From positions 1-20,138 of the IMG/VR virus record IMGVR_UViG_3300046005_001532: 20,138 nt of DNA. One strand, 5' to 3'. The notes under the pieces were generated by a model that did not search any database, was not told where the DNA came from, and saw only the letters and a program-made list of their open reading frames with translations. This document shows, piece by piece, positions 1 through 6,571 of this stretch. The DNA comes from a virus. The translations under genes and the position numbers were made by a program. How positions within the stretch are numbered: the stretch's first letter is position 1; each line of letters opens with the position of its first letter.

Positions 1-49
1 GAGAGAAAAGAGATCGCGCACGACCCACCACTTATTTAGTTGTAAAATC

Positions 50-82
50 AAGAGGTTATCTGTGACGGAGGCCTCTTTTTTT
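50..82 (+). terminator. Rightward intrinsic terminator-like hairpin at left edge
   Basis: AAGAGG (50-55) can pair with CCTCTT (72-77) across a 16-nt loop, and the descending arm runs into seven T (76-82). The loop is long, so the hairpin is only moderately convincing. It points into the phage and would end a host transcript reading toward the integrase. An overlapping alternative pairing, TGACGG (63-68) with CCGTCA (87-92), also exists. Bases 1-49 contain nothing I recognise; a phage attachment site could lie between here and the integrase stop codon but no tRNA 3' end or obvious core was identified. Confidence 0.5.
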
Positions 83-127
83 ATGCCCGTCATAAAAGCA
101 CTAACGGGATTTTAGCGGACTTAGTTT

Positions 128-1192
128 TCAAATCACTCTCCTTATTAATGTTAATTCGGGTTTTCGAGTCTCGCAAAGTAGTTCTACACAATCAATTAAC
201 CGGTTAATCTCAACCTTAGAATAATGGGTTGTGATTCGTCCAGCATGATGACCGAGTAAATCCTGTCTATCCTCAAAACCAACTCCAGCAGCTCTAAGTC
301 TCATGCCAAAGGTATGACGAAGATCATGCACCCTGACCAGCTTAAGACCAACTACTTCTCTTGCTCTTCTCCATGCTCTATTTGTCATCCTATCTAGTTT
401 ACGACCTTGATAGTCAAAGACGTATTCTGATTTATTGTTTCTCCTTCCTGCTACGATTGACCGTGCTACTGAGTTCAATGGCACAATACGTTCGCGCTTA
501 TTCTTAGTTCGGGCTTCATCAATAATAAAGACAGTCGTATCAAGACCACTGACTCTACATTCATCCGTCCATTTCATTGCACAAATTTCCTGATCCCGAA
601 GTCCGGTATTGAGTGCAAATAACACCATTTCTGATAAATAGCCTGGCAGTTCCTTTAATAAAAGTTCCTGCTCAGTCCAACTAATCGGTCTTGGTTTTCT
701 CTCAATGCCATCAACTAAAGGCATCATCGGTACATTATCAAGCCAAGGTTTACCATTTTCATCGCGCCACTTGGCAGCAGAAAGTTTTAATACCCGTCTG
801 ACCGATGCCATGTCACGATTTAATGTGCCTGCACTAATGCCAGCTTTCTTTCTGTCACTGATAAACTCATCAAATACACCAGAGTGTATCTTAGACAGTT
901 CAATATGCCCGATGTAAGGCATTATCTTGTCTAAGCTAATGATGTCTCTATCCAGTGATGTTTTATGACCGTATTCATCAAGGTAACGTGCTGCTGCCAC
1001 ATTAAATTCACGATCAATTTTTTCACCATACACTTTGACTTGACGGTATTGCTCAACCAGTTTTGCTAAGAAGCGTTCTGCTTGCTCAAGTTCCGTTTCT
1101 CCCGTGCTTTTTCGTATGTGGACACCGCTGATAACTTTGTCAACGTGCCATATTTCGCCTTGTTTTCGAAGGCCAGGTGTTCTTTTTGCCAT
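128..1192 (-). CDS. int: Tyrosine recombinase / phage integrase
   Basis: Site-specific recombinase of the lambda-integrase superfamily, 354 aa, expected to insert and excise the prophage between attP and attB. An N-terminal arm-binding region (about 1-60) is followed by a SAM-like core-binding domain (about 60-150) and the catalytic domain (about 165-335). The catalytic set is complete: R199 in the TGLRD motif, H289 and R292 in VHDLRHTF, H315 in DLLGHH, and nucleophile Y324 in TTHYSK. The ATG start has a good Shine-Dalgarno, AAAGGAGA, eight bases upstream. It is the last gene of the leftward operon, next to the presumed attachment site, and its first 127 bases overlap the end of the upstream excisionase-like gene in another frame, which suggests coupled translation. 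Family assignment is very secure; the target site is not known. Confidence 0.97.
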   Translation of the reverse strand: MAKRTPGLRKQGEIWHVDKVISGVHIRKSTGETELEQAERFLAKLVEQYRQVKVYGEKIDREFNVAAARYLDEYGHKTSLDRDIISLDKIMPYIGHIELSKIHSGVFDEFISDRKKAGISAGTLNRDMASVRRVLKLSAAKWRDENGKPWLDNVPMMPLVDGIERKPRPISWTEQELLLKELPGYLSEMVLFALNTGLRDQEICAMKWTDECRVSGLDTTVFIIDEARTKNKRERIVPLNSVARSIVAGRRNNKSEYVFDYQGRKLDRMTNRAWRRAREVVGLKLVRVHDLRHTFGMRLRAAGVGFEDRQDLLGHHAGRITTHYSKVEINRLIDCVELLCETRKPELTLIRRVI

Positions 1193-1398
1193 GTTTGTTT
1201 CTCCTTTGCTGGCTTTCCGTTAGCCTGTTTATGGTGTTCCCACCAAGCATCTAAGTCAAGACGATCAAAAGAAATCATTTTGGCAGCGTCTTGTACCTCA
1301 ACAAGAAAAGGACGAACATGCTCATTAAAATGAGGTAAAGACATGCCTAAATAGGCAGGCGCTTGTCCAGCTCTAATAACTCTAGGCTCTATTTTCAT
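1066..1398 (-). CDS. Excisionase-like DNA-binding protein next to integrase
   Basis: 110-aa protein whose N-terminal half (AGQAPAYLGMS around residues 10-20, then FDRLDLDAWW around 44-53) has the pattern of winged-helix MerR/AlpA/Xis-type DNA-binding proteins, which read a helix-turn-helix followed by a predicted position for a conserved aromatic. Proteins of this type are regularly encoded directly upstream of tyrosine integrases, and I infer a role as recombination directionality factor or regulator of int. The tail is basic (AKEKQ, KNK, REKRN). Two ATG codons are in tandem; the second (1398) is 6 bases from GGAG and is preferred over the first (1401). The 3' end overlaps int by 127 bases, an unusually long out-of-frame overlap. 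Excisionase function is inferred from context, not proven by motif. Confidence 0.75.
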   Translation of the reverse strand: MKIEPRVIRAGQAPAYLGMSLPHFNEHVRPFLVEVQDAAKMISFDRLDLDAWWEHHKQANGKPAKEKQTWQKEHLAFENKAKYGTLTKLSAVSTYEKAREKRNLSKQNAS

Positions 1399-1744
1399 CA
1401 TCTACTCCAATGCCGTGTTCTTTTTCTATTTGTCTAACTAACTCAACAAACCCTTTCCATTCTTTCTTTAATAATATCTCGCATACATTTTCATCGGTTA
1501 AAGGATCACGTTTTGGTGATGCGTAGAGTGGTCTAATGTTTATTTGATGTGCATTAGCAGTAGGTTTATCTATACTAACAACATCTAACCACCCTCCAGC
1601 CGTGTGTTTTTTCCACATCCAAGCCACAGGCTCTTGCTCAGTCTGCTCAGGTTGGGCGAGGATCGCTTCTACTTCACAACTTAACTCATGATTTAACCAA
1701 CCTGTATTTAAAATCTTTTCCAACAACTCTCTTTCTTTAGTCAC
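1382..1744 (-). CDS. Small phage protein with PVAW...PLYA pattern
   Basis: Acidic 120-aa protein of unknown function. It carries QEPVAWMW near its middle and RPLYASPKRDPLTDEN some 40 residues later, a pattern found again and again in small accessory proteins of lambdoid and related phages, whose function is not established. A longer reading from TTG at 1753 is possible, but the AGAGG ribosome-binding site sits directly on that codon, whereas it is nine bases from the GTG at 1744, so GTG is chosen. The start overlaps the stop of the upstream 55-residue gene by eight bases and the end overlaps the excisionase-like gene by 17 bases, typical of this operon. No membrane segment is visible. Confidence 0.7.
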   Translation of the reverse strand: MTKERELLEKILNTGWLNHELSCEVEAILAQPEQTEQEPVAWMWKKHTAGGWLDVVSIDKPTANAHQINIRPLYASPKRDPLTDENVCEILLKKEWKGFVELVRQIEKEHGIGVDDENRA

Positions 1745-1904
1745 AAATATCAACCTCTAAACTTGCTGAAAAGTGAATGACATTGCCGGCCTCATTCTTG
1801 CAATAGCTGTACATACCATCCACATTCTCTAAAAAATAAACCGTGTTGGATTCATCACCTTGAATAGTAAAAAAGGTGTCTCTGGGTAAGTTATAGAGTT
1901 TCAT
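1737..1904 (-). CDS. Small phage protein, 55 aa
   Basis: Unrecognised 55-aa protein beginning MKLYNLPRDT and ending EVDICD. It is too short to appear in ordinary ORF lists but is well supported by context: its ATG overlaps the TGA of the upstream HNH gene (ATGA), AAAGAGAG lies just upstream as ribosome-binding site, and its stop overlaps the GTG start of the next gene. The sequence alternates hydrophobic and polar residues (FFTIQG, TVYFLENVDG, MYSYCK, NVIHFSA), which suggests a small all-beta fold. No known domain can be assigned. It is likely an accessory protein made in early lytic growth with the rest of the left operon. Confidence 0.7.
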   Translation of the reverse strand: MKLYNLPRDTFFTIQGDESNTVYFLENVDGMYSYCKNEAGNVIHFSASLEVDICD

Positions 1905-2479
1905 GGAACTCTCTTTGCGGCTTGTTCCAGTCTTACCAAGTTAATTAATGCCATTCTGATTTCTGGTGATTGTTTACTATATTTTTCGTGTCGATTTAAC
2001 ACAGCTAATTCTCCTCGTGTCACCATTTGCAAATTCTCTATGCTGCAATCCAACTTGTTGTCACCGATAAATATCACCAGATCACCTTTTGCTATGGGTC
2101 CGTTTACTGCCTGCCAAACTAAGCGATGTTTAGCTTCCCACTTCCTTGGCTCGGCCACCTTAACTTCCAAGTAACCATCTTTAGTTATTCGTTCTGAACC
2201 TACTGGAAGAGTATTAAATGGGTGATTGCCTTTTTTAAAAGTCGTAGAACTTTTACCATTAACGCCTTTTAAGCCGGTGTTCCAAGGCTTATTACCTTGT
2301 GTAAATCCGGTGTTTTTATGCTTAAAGCCACGACTTTTGCAGGCGTTAGTAAGCTGGTGTGTTATCAAATTAAGACCAAATGTCTGGTTAAAGCGGGCGA
2401 CTATCTCAACATTATTAAGCTCATAACGGTTTGCTTTTAACCAGGCTATTTGTTCAGGCTGCCACTTATGCCCTTTCAT
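1901..2479 (-). CDS. HNH endonuclease (HNH_3-type), phage moron
   Basis: 192-aa protein with a C-terminal HNH_3-type nuclease fold: HRLVWQAVNGPI (from about residue 118), then DLVIFIGDNKLD and SIENLQMV (to about 154), i.e. the His, Asp/Asn and Asn positions of the family. The N-terminal part (KWQPEQIAWLKANR, then NNVEIVARFNQTFG) looks like a SANT/HTH-type DNA-binding segment often joined to such nucleases. These are free-standing homing-type or nicking endonucleases common in phages; the actual target is unknown. A longer start (2536) would overlap the upstream gene by 71 bases, so the ATG at 2479 with a 14-base overlap is preferred, although its Shine-Dalgarno is weak. The middle region is rich in Gly, Asn and Lys, probably a linker. 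Confidence 0.82.
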   Translation of the reverse strand: MKGHKWQPEQIAWLKANRYELNNVEIVARFNQTFGLNLITHQLTNACKSRGFKHKNTGFTQGNKPWNTGLKGVNGKSSTTFKKGNHPFNTLPVGSERITKDGYLEVKVAEPRKWEAKHRLVWQAVNGPIAKGDLVIFIGDNKLDCSIENLQMVTRGELAVLNRHEKYSKQSPEIRMALINLVRLEQAAKRVP

Positions 2480-2699
2480 TTTCAAGCATCTTTGGCAAGT
2501 CTTTAACGCTACCCATGTTTTTTTGCACTGTGACAATATCGAGGGCTAGTTTAGAGTTGGAAATAATGTCACGGGCAATAGAACTAACCGCTTTGCTACG
2601 TTCAATTTCAGCGCTTAAGTAGTCATCGCCTACCGTATCATCGGTGAGTCTTACTAATTGATCGAACAACACATCATTCAGCTTGCTTAAGTTATTCAT
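2466..2699 (-). CDS. Small conserved phage protein, 77 aa
   Basis: 77-aa, largely helical protein (MNNLSKLNDVLFDQL ... AEIERSKAVSSIARDIISNSKLALDIV). Its layout matches a widespread phage family of unknown function in which an N-terminal NDVLF-type helix is followed by an EIERAKAV-type helix and a second helix containing ANA/NSKLAL. The start ATG overlaps the TGA of the upstream HTH gene (ATGA), and the end overlaps the HNH gene by 14 bases. It is read as part of the PL operon. No catalytic motif is visible; a small adaptor or regulatory role is only a guess. Confidence 0.8.
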   Translation of the reverse strand: MNNLSKLNDVLFDQLVRLTDDTVGDDYLSAEIERSKAVSSIARDIISNSKLALDIVTVQKNMGSVKDLPKMLENERA

Positions 2700-3052
2700 A
2701 CATCCCCTTTTATTCTTATTATTTGAGTCATTGGTCGAGAAAGGCGCGAACGCATACGTTTTATTTCGTAGCGTCTACGTATGTGCATAGGTTCAAAGTG
2801 ACCAGCAAAAATTTGTTGGAAAGTGACTTGTCCCGTTGCGCCCAATTTTTTTCTATTTCTGGCATAAATCCAATGCAAGATAGTTTCTCTATCGTAATAC
2901 TTGGCTTGTTTTCCTCTTTTAACGCCTAACGAGTCAAATGTGATGGACGCGCAAGGTAACTGTCCTCGATCATCCATAACGCCTACATGCTGCGCAGTTA
3001 CGTTTAGCAATTCACCAACTTCACGTCTTGAAATTAATTTTGCTCTATCCAT
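2696..3052 (-). CDS. Helix-turn-helix protein, excisionase/MerR-like
   Basis: 118-aa basic protein. Residues 6-30 (LISRREVGELLNVTAQHVGVMDDRG) form a clear MerR/excisionase-type helix-turn-helix, followed by KQAKYYDRETILHWI, the usual strand and helix of that fold. The tail is rich in arginine (HIRRRYEIKRMRSRLSR), consistent with nucleic-acid binding. It starts ten bases after the SSB stop with a TAGGAG ribosome-binding site, and its stop overlaps the next ATG. It may be a second recombination directionality factor or an early regulator; the sequence cannot distinguish these. Two excisionase-like proteins in one left operon is noteworthy. Confidence 0.75.
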   Translation of the reverse strand: MDRAKLISRREVGELLNVTAQHVGVMDDRGQLPCASITFDSLGVKRGKQAKYYDRETILHWIYARNRKKLGATGQVTFQQIFAGHFEPMHIRRRYEIKRMRSRLSRPMTQIIRIKGDV

Positions 3053-3061
3053 TGCGGACTC

Positions 3062-3451
3062 CTAGAATGGGATATCATCGTTAAATTCATCAGCAGCTTG
3101 TTTAGGTGGAGCAGGACGTTGTTGCGCTGATCCGTCTTTCCTGCCACCAACTAAATCAATAATATTGGCATTGAGTTCAAGGCTGAACTTGGTTGTGCCG
3201 TCATTGGCTTTGTATTCACTTTGGGTAAGCTCACCTGAAACAAATACTGTCTGGCCTTTTTTTAAGTAGTCTTTTAAATTACCTTCAGCCCGTTTGCCAA
3301 ACAAAACAACACGCACCCAATTAGTCTTTTGTTTGTCACCAAAGCCAACATTATTAGCTACGGTAACATTCAAAACAGCAACACCAGATGGTGCATATCT
3401 CACTTCAGCATCACTGCCGACAGTGCCGGTAAAACTAAAAACATTGCTCAT
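3062..3451 (-). CDS. ssb: Single-stranded DNA-binding protein
   Basis: 129-aa SSB of the bacterial OB-fold family. The N-terminal 100 residues contain the expected pattern (FTGTVGSDAEVRYAPSG, VANNV, TNWVRVVLFGKRAE, LKKGQTVFVSGEL, FSLELNANIIDLVGG). A short Gln/Pro linker follows, and the protein ends in DDIPF, the acidic tip that recruits host SSB-interacting proteins. It binds ssDNA during phage replication and recombination and sits in the same operon as an Erf annealing protein and an exonuclease, a standard phage recombination set. It is shorter than host SSB (about 170 aa) only in the linker. The ATG overlaps the upstream stop (ATGA). Confidence 0.96.
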   Translation of the reverse strand: MSNVFSFTGTVGSDAEVRYAPSGVAVLNVTVANNVGFGDKQKTNWVRVVLFGKRAEGNLKDYLKKGQTVFVSGELTQSEYKANDGTTKFSLELNANIIDLVGGRKDGSAQQRPAPPKQAADEFNDDIPF

Positions 3452-3642
3452 TTATATTCCTCCCTAAAAGTTTCTGAAAAGTTCAAGTTAATTAGTCGTT
3501 CAGCATTGGTGCGCGAAAAACTAAAACCTGTCATTACTAAATCAATAATAATTTCTTGTATGCCTAAGTTTGCTTTGTTGACCAATACAGTCATCAGCGT
3601 TTCTTCTTCAGGCTCATAAAATGATTCGTCTATCTCGTTCAT
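3448..3642 (-). CDS. Small acidic phage protein, 64 aa
   Basis: 64-aa protein of unknown function with a very acidic first 15 residues (MNEIDESFYEPEEET), then an amphipathic helix (LVNKANLGIQEIIIDLVMTGFSFSRTNAERLI). Good ribosome-binding site GTGAGG and ATGA coupling to ssb. No homologue recognised. An acidic N-terminus with a helical core next to ssb would fit a small regulator of host nucleic-acid enzymes, but this is speculation. Confidence 0.65.
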   Translation of the reverse strand: MNEIDESFYEPEEETLMTVLVNKANLGIQEIIIDLVMTGFSFSRTNAERLINLNFSETFREEYK

Positions 3643-3654
3643 AAATCCTCACTT

Positions 3655-4353
3655 TCATATTAAGCATGGAGCTACTGCAAAGTTCATTCTGTTATAGAGT
3701 TCTCGGCATTTTTCAACATCTTGCTTGTTGTATTCAGCGATTTCTTCAATACGACCATCCAGCCAATAGTCATAGACTTTACTGCCGTCAATGTCGCCTT
3801 TTCCTTCCATGCCAAATGCTTTGCTGAGTGCATCTAAGCTACCGATCCCTGAGTATTGCCCTGTTCCAGTCCAAGCTACTTTTGTGTCAAACACTTTTGA
3901 GTCCCAAGGCTTTGCCTCATACGGAATATGCACAGTTGGTCTAACACCGAGCATGACGCAGCGTTGCCACAAAAATCTCAAATCAAATCCTGTAATGTAA
4001 TGCCCTGACCAAGTAGAGATATGGACCTTTTGACCATACTTATCAGTCAGCTCATTAATATCAACAAAGAATGATCTGAGCAATCCAGCTTCATTGTCAT
4101 CAGACCGGTAATTCACATTAACTGGACCATCATCCAGCGCCCAGGCTATTGAGATAATTTCGCCCAATGCGCCATCAAATGACTGTTTACGATGTATCTC
4201 ATTGGCTGCATCATCAGCTTTTTCGGCATACCACTTATCAATCGTGGCCTGCACTGACATAGTGGCAGGCGGTTTGATGTTTTCGCGTATAGCTTCAACT
4301 ACACCATCAGCTTGGCTAGGGATGGTTTCCAGATCAATAAATAAACAAGACAT
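3655..4353 (-). CDS. 3'-5' exonuclease, DnaQ-like (DEDD) fold
   Basis: 232-aa exonuclease of the RNase H-like DEDD superfamily, resembling the predicted 3'-5' exonucleases (DNA_pol_B_exo2-like) found with ssb and recombinases in phages. Motif I is FIDLET (D7, E9), motif II is ITGFDLRFL (D124) and motif III is YNKQDVEKC (D212), so all four metal ligands are present. In most relatives an Asn precedes motif II (HN..GFD); here the sequence is HYITGFD, with Tyr in that place. It probably processes DNA ends during recombination with the Erf protein. The ATG is two bases after the stop of the HNH-like gene, with no strong Shine-Dalgarno, so translation is likely coupled. Confidence 0.88.
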   Translation of the reverse strand: MSCLFIDLETIPSQADGVVEAIRENIKPPATMSVQATIDKWYAEKADDAANEIHRKQSFDGALGEIISIAWALDDGPVNVNYRSDDNEAGLLRSFFVDINELTDKYGQKVHISTWSGHYITGFDLRFLWQRCVMLGVRPTVHIPYEAKPWDSKVFDTKVAWTGTGQYSGIGSLDALSKAFGMEGKGDIDGSKVYDYWLDGRIEEIAEYNKQDVEKCRELYNRMNFAVAPCLI

Positions 4354-4355
4354 AA

Positions 4356-4844
4356 TTAGTAGGCTCTAGGTAATTGAGTTAATGATCTGTTAATATCCCA
4401 TCCGCTCCATAAGCGCCTATTAACAATGTTGTAGGCTATTCCAAATAATTCACACCACTCAGCCAATGGCCTCTCTACTCCATCAAGTATGAATTTTTTT
4501 GTTATTGCTCTGTTTCTTGCCTGCTCTGTTTTTGTTGACCATTTGCAGTTTTCTGGCGTGTAATCTTTTAAACCATCAATCCTATCAATAGTGTGTGTTG
4601 ATGTTGGCTTTAGCCCCATATCATCAATAAATGATTGAGGAGAATTAAGCCATCTATCGCAAACAATTACCCCTTTACCGCCATAGTATTCAAATGTCTT
4701 GTTTTTTGGGTTATAACATCTGTCCTTCATAAGCTGCCAAGATGTATATTCTGGAGTTCCTTTTAATCCTTTTTTTACCTTGTTAGGTATCCCTTTGCGA
4801 CTCCCACCCCTAGGAAGCGCCTTCTTTTCTTCTATCATGCTCAT
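4356..4844 (-). CDS. HNH-like phage protein of the YGGKG..CDRWL family
   Basis: 162-aa protein belonging to a recurrent phage family marked by YTSWQLMKDRCYNPKN, YYGGKGVIVCDRWL, IDRIDGLKDYTPENCKWST and EQARNRA. The second half of this pattern looks like a divergent HNH/beta-beta-alpha metal nuclease module in which the first His is replaced, and members are often annotated as HNH or homing-endonuclease-like. The C-terminal 45 residues (LAEWCELFGIAYNIVNRRLWSGWDINRSL) form a small helical repeat that in this family is thought to bind DNA. It lies between erf and the exonuclease and probably is a mobile insertion. Starts by ATGA overlap with erf. Function is inferred, not shown. Confidence 0.72.
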   Translation of the reverse strand: MSMIEEKKALPRGGSRKGIPNKVKKGLKGTPEYTSWQLMKDRCYNPKNKTFEYYGGKGVIVCDRWLNSPQSFIDDMGLKPTSTHTIDRIDGLKDYTPENCKWSTKTEQARNRAITKKFILDGVERPLAEWCELFGIAYNIVNRRLWSGWDINRSLTQLPRAY

Positions 4845-5368
4845 GCTGCTACCTCGGTTAATTTGGCTTTCATTTCGTCTTTAATCTCAACGAAACTAGG
4901 TTGCATTGGCTTGGGTATCATTTGCCAAACAGACACCAGTTCTTGAACACTCTCTGCTGTTTTAAGCAAGTATTTATAGTCAAATGTTTTTTCCTCTCCG
5001 GTTGCTGCGTCCAGCGCGTCATGCTCGACAATCTCAAGCGCTGATTGCCATAAGTAACGCCTTTGGTAAGTTTGCACAGCGCCTAAGTTTTGCACGTCAT
5101 GACATCCTTTAAGCGAGGCTGATGACATCGGAGAAGTAATAGTTATCTTGCCGTCTCCTTCATGCTCAAAGATATTTAGCTCTGCCAGCTCTACACCAAA
5201 GCTGATAATGCCAGTTAAGCCAACATCATTAAAAATGGCTTGAATCTGTGGCAGGTAATCACCTAACTCAAAGTAAGAGTATTTAGCAAAAGCATTAACA
5301 CCGGATTTATTAAGTGGTGTTGCTTGCAAGCGTATTCTGGCCTCTTGCAGTTTTTTATAAATAGTCAT
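4841..5368 (-). CDS. erf: ERF-family single-strand annealing protein
   Basis: 175-aa recombinase of the ERF superfamily (P22 Erf-like), which anneals complementary single strands in phage recombination and genome circularisation. The N-terminal KLQEARIRLQATPLNKSGVNAFAKYSYFELGD segment and the signature G-A-V-Q-T-Y-Q-R-R-Y-L-W-Q with EHDALDA near residue 110-120 are the typical ERF core. It is somewhat shorter than P22 Erf (about 200 aa). Tandem ATG codons lie after AGAGG; the second (5368) has the better six-base spacing. Its start lies within the end of the upstream 52-residue gene. Together with SSB and the DnaQ-like exonuclease downstream it makes a complete homologous recombination module. 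Confidence 0.92.
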   Translation of the reverse strand: MTIYKKLQEARIRLQATPLNKSGVNAFAKYSYFELGDYLPQIQAIFNDVGLTGIISFGVELAELNIFEHEGDGKITITSPMSSASLKGCHDVQNLGAVQTYQRRYLWQSALEIVEHDALDAATGEEKTFDYKYLLKTAESVQELVSVWQMIPKPMQPSFVEIKDEMKAKLTEVAA

Positions 5369-5513
5369 CATAAACCTCTGTATAATGTGTTTGGGTTTCT
5401 GTATTGGCGTACAGATTCCCGTATTCGTTTAGATAATGTTTATTTGTGAATCTTGGCTCGCGGTGGTTATCAAAGTCAGCCTTAGCCAAGATTTGCATAA
5501 TCCATCTAATCAT
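5355..5513 (-). CDS. Small phage protein, 52 aa
   Basis: Unrecognised 52-aa protein, MIRWIMQILA at its start and YTEVYDDYL at its end, missed by length-limited gene finders. Evidence that it is real: the ATG overlaps the TGA of the upstream gene (ATGA), the frame is open through a stretch that would otherwise be a rare gap in the operon, and its stop falls just inside the erf start, giving a coupled junction. The sequence has an amphipathic helical start followed by a Tyr/Asn/Glu-rich acidic tail. No function can be assigned. Confidence 0.65.
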   Translation of the reverse strand: MIRWIMQILAKADFDNHREPRFTNKHYLNEYGNLYANTETQTHYTEVYDDYL

Positions 5514-5692
5514 TTAATTAACTCCTCGATCTGGCAATTCTCAGTCAGATACAAAGTGATTTCGTTCACGTCACCTTTTTTATCAACAGCAGTTACACGC
5601 ATAAAGCGAATGAGTGAATCATCTGGCATGAATAGGTTTTCTTGCTTGAATGTCAGGTCTTGTATGTGATGAATTGATACTGAAGTTGACAT
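5510..5692 (-). CDS. Small phage protein, 60 aa
   Basis: 60-aa protein of unknown function. Start by TAATG overlap with the stop of the membrane-protein gene and end by ATGA overlap with the 52-residue gene. The sequence contains LIRFMRVTAVDKKGDVNEITLYLTE, an alternating pattern suggesting a small beta-sheet, followed by a short terminal helix. No known motif seen. Confidence 0.68.
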   Translation of the reverse strand: MSTSVSIHHIQDLTFKQENLFMPDDSLIRFMRVTAVDKKGDVNEITLYLTENCQIEELIK

Positions 5693-5982
5693 TATTCATT
5701 CCCCCAAGCATCTACAAGCGACATGGGCGAGATCGGCATTGCATTGCCATCTTCAGCCTTAGCTTGGGTGGTGGTTAGGAACATTGATAAGAGCAACAAG
5801 ATGCCAGCAATAATAGCGATCAGGAATTTAGCATCGCTGACAGCCTGAGCATCTATGTAAAAGTGTTCTTCGTATTCTTCAACAATCACACGCTCTGGTT
5901 TAAATACTTTCTTAGCTTGTTCTTTGATGAAGTCTTGACGTTGCTTAGATGCAAAGTCTTTTACTGGATAGTGAATAGCCAT
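5692..5982 (-). CDS. Single-pass membrane protein, first gene of the left operon
   Basis: 96-aa protein of unknown function. The N-terminal 50 residues are basic and soluble (MAIHYPVKDF, KEQAKKVFKPERV, EEYEEHF) and are followed by one strong membrane segment at about 53-69 (FLIAIIAGILLLLSMFL) and a short polar tail; Lys before the segment predicts an inside N-terminus. The ATG at 5982 has a good CGGAGAA ribosome-binding site; a longer upstream frame reaching about 6048 lacks one. It is the first gene expressed after the structured PL leader, the position of lambda genes that act on the host early in infection. A superinfection-exclusion role is possible but unproven. Confidence 0.75.
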   Translation of the reverse strand: MAIHYPVKDFASKQRQDFIKEQAKKVFKPERVIVEEYEEHFYIDAQAVSDAKFLIAIIAGILLLLSMFLTTTQAKAEDGNAMPISPMSLVDAWGNE

Positions 5983-6453
5983 GTTTATTTCTCCGATAAT
6001 TATTATTGATTGCCATGCTCTCAATGGCTTCCCAGCGTTACCACACAAGCGAATGTGTTGAACAGGTAAGATGTATTCATAAGACTGCCTACCAAGACAG
6101 CAAGCCTCTCACAACAATCTATCGAGATAGACAGTCTTATAAACCCCAGACACTTAGCCGGTCTGGGTTAGCAATTACGGCAGTTATGTTAATTAGGTGA
6201 TTACTGCACCGGACTTATTACAGAGCCGGTGGACTCTGGCCGTAAATTCTTCTCCCAAAAAGACCCTCACCGAAATGAGGGTTGAATGTGCCGTTTAGGC
6301 GAGGAGTAACCCTTCGAGGTTATAAGGCTTGGCACGAAAGGCTACCCCCGTAGAACTAACATACCAAGTCTTATAAAGACGATTTCCTGCTAAGGTCTAT
6401 CGGAGTATTTCACCGGCCTTGCAATCCTTCTACGTGGATTATCCGTTTCGTTG
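5983..6453 (-). ncRNA. Structured untranslated leader of the PL operon (predicted)
   Basis: About 470 bases without a credible gene between the predicted PL start (near 6453) and the first left-operon gene. It holds a dense series of perfect pairings: TTCTACG 6428-6434 with CGTAGAA 6349-6355 (closing a domain of about 90 nt); CCCTCA/TGAGGG at 6264-6281; CACCGG 6207-6212 with CCGGTG 6226-6231; CCCAGAC 6145-6151 with GTCTGGG 6161-6167; CAGTCTT 6132-6138 with AAGACTG 6081-6087, enclosing TCTATC/GATAGA at 6118-6131. This density is far beyond the surrounding coding DNA. I infer a leader RNA acting in termination/antitermination, comparable in position to lambda nutL or HK022 putL but much larger. 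It resembles no RNA family I recognise. Confidence 0.6.
6256..6282 (-). terminator. Intrinsic terminator inside the PL leader
   Basis: On the leftward strand a seven-base-pair stem (core CCCTCA with TGAGGG, six-base loop TTTCGG) is followed by TCTTTTT, a good rho-independent terminator. The opposite strand lacks a T run, so it is directional. It lies about 190 nt after the predicted PL start and upstream of all left-operon genes, so it would block the operon unless transcription is made terminator-resistant. Confidence 0.7.
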
Positions 6454-6459
6454 GATGTA

Positions 6460-6487
6460 ATGATACAGTAATGTATCAATTAATCAA
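6460..6487 (-). promoter_or_regulatory. Predicted PL promoter
   Basis: On the leftward strand TTGATT (6487-6482) and TATCAT (6465-6460) are separated by 16 bases, placing a start near 6453. Both boxes lie inside the operator palindromes OL1 and OL2, so repressor or Cro bound there would occlude RNA polymerase. It would drive the leader and the recombination/integration genes. Confidence 0.7.
6461..6478. promoter_or_regulatory. Operator OL1
   Basis: Perfect inverted repeat TGATACA-GTAA-TGTATCA overlapping the PL -10 box. It matches OR1 at 8282-8299 in 16 of 18 positions when read on the appropriate strand, identifying it as a binding site of the CI/Cro pair. Confidence 0.8.
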
Positions 6488-6502
6488 TACATTTATGTAT
6501 TA
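6485..6502. promoter_or_regulatory. Operator OL2
   Basis: Inverted repeat with arms AATACAT (6486-6492) and ATGTATT (6495-6501), overlapping the PL -35 box and centred 24 bases from OL1. Same half-site family as OR2 (AATACAT-CA-ATGTATT). Confidence 0.75.
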
Positions 6503-6571
6503 TTTTAAACAAAATAAACCCTATCAATGTAAGATATTAATTAATAACGGGATTTATTTTTCGACAGGCAC

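Noticed and set aside
1-127. Attachment site (attL) or tRNA remnant next to int
   Set aside because: No tRNA 3' end or repeated core could be identified and the other prophage end is outside the window; position alone is not enough.
5399-5414. Inverted repeat CTGTA-N6-TACAG upstream of erf, looking like an operator
   Set aside because: It lies inside the 52-residue coding frame in mid-operon and does not match the phage operator family.
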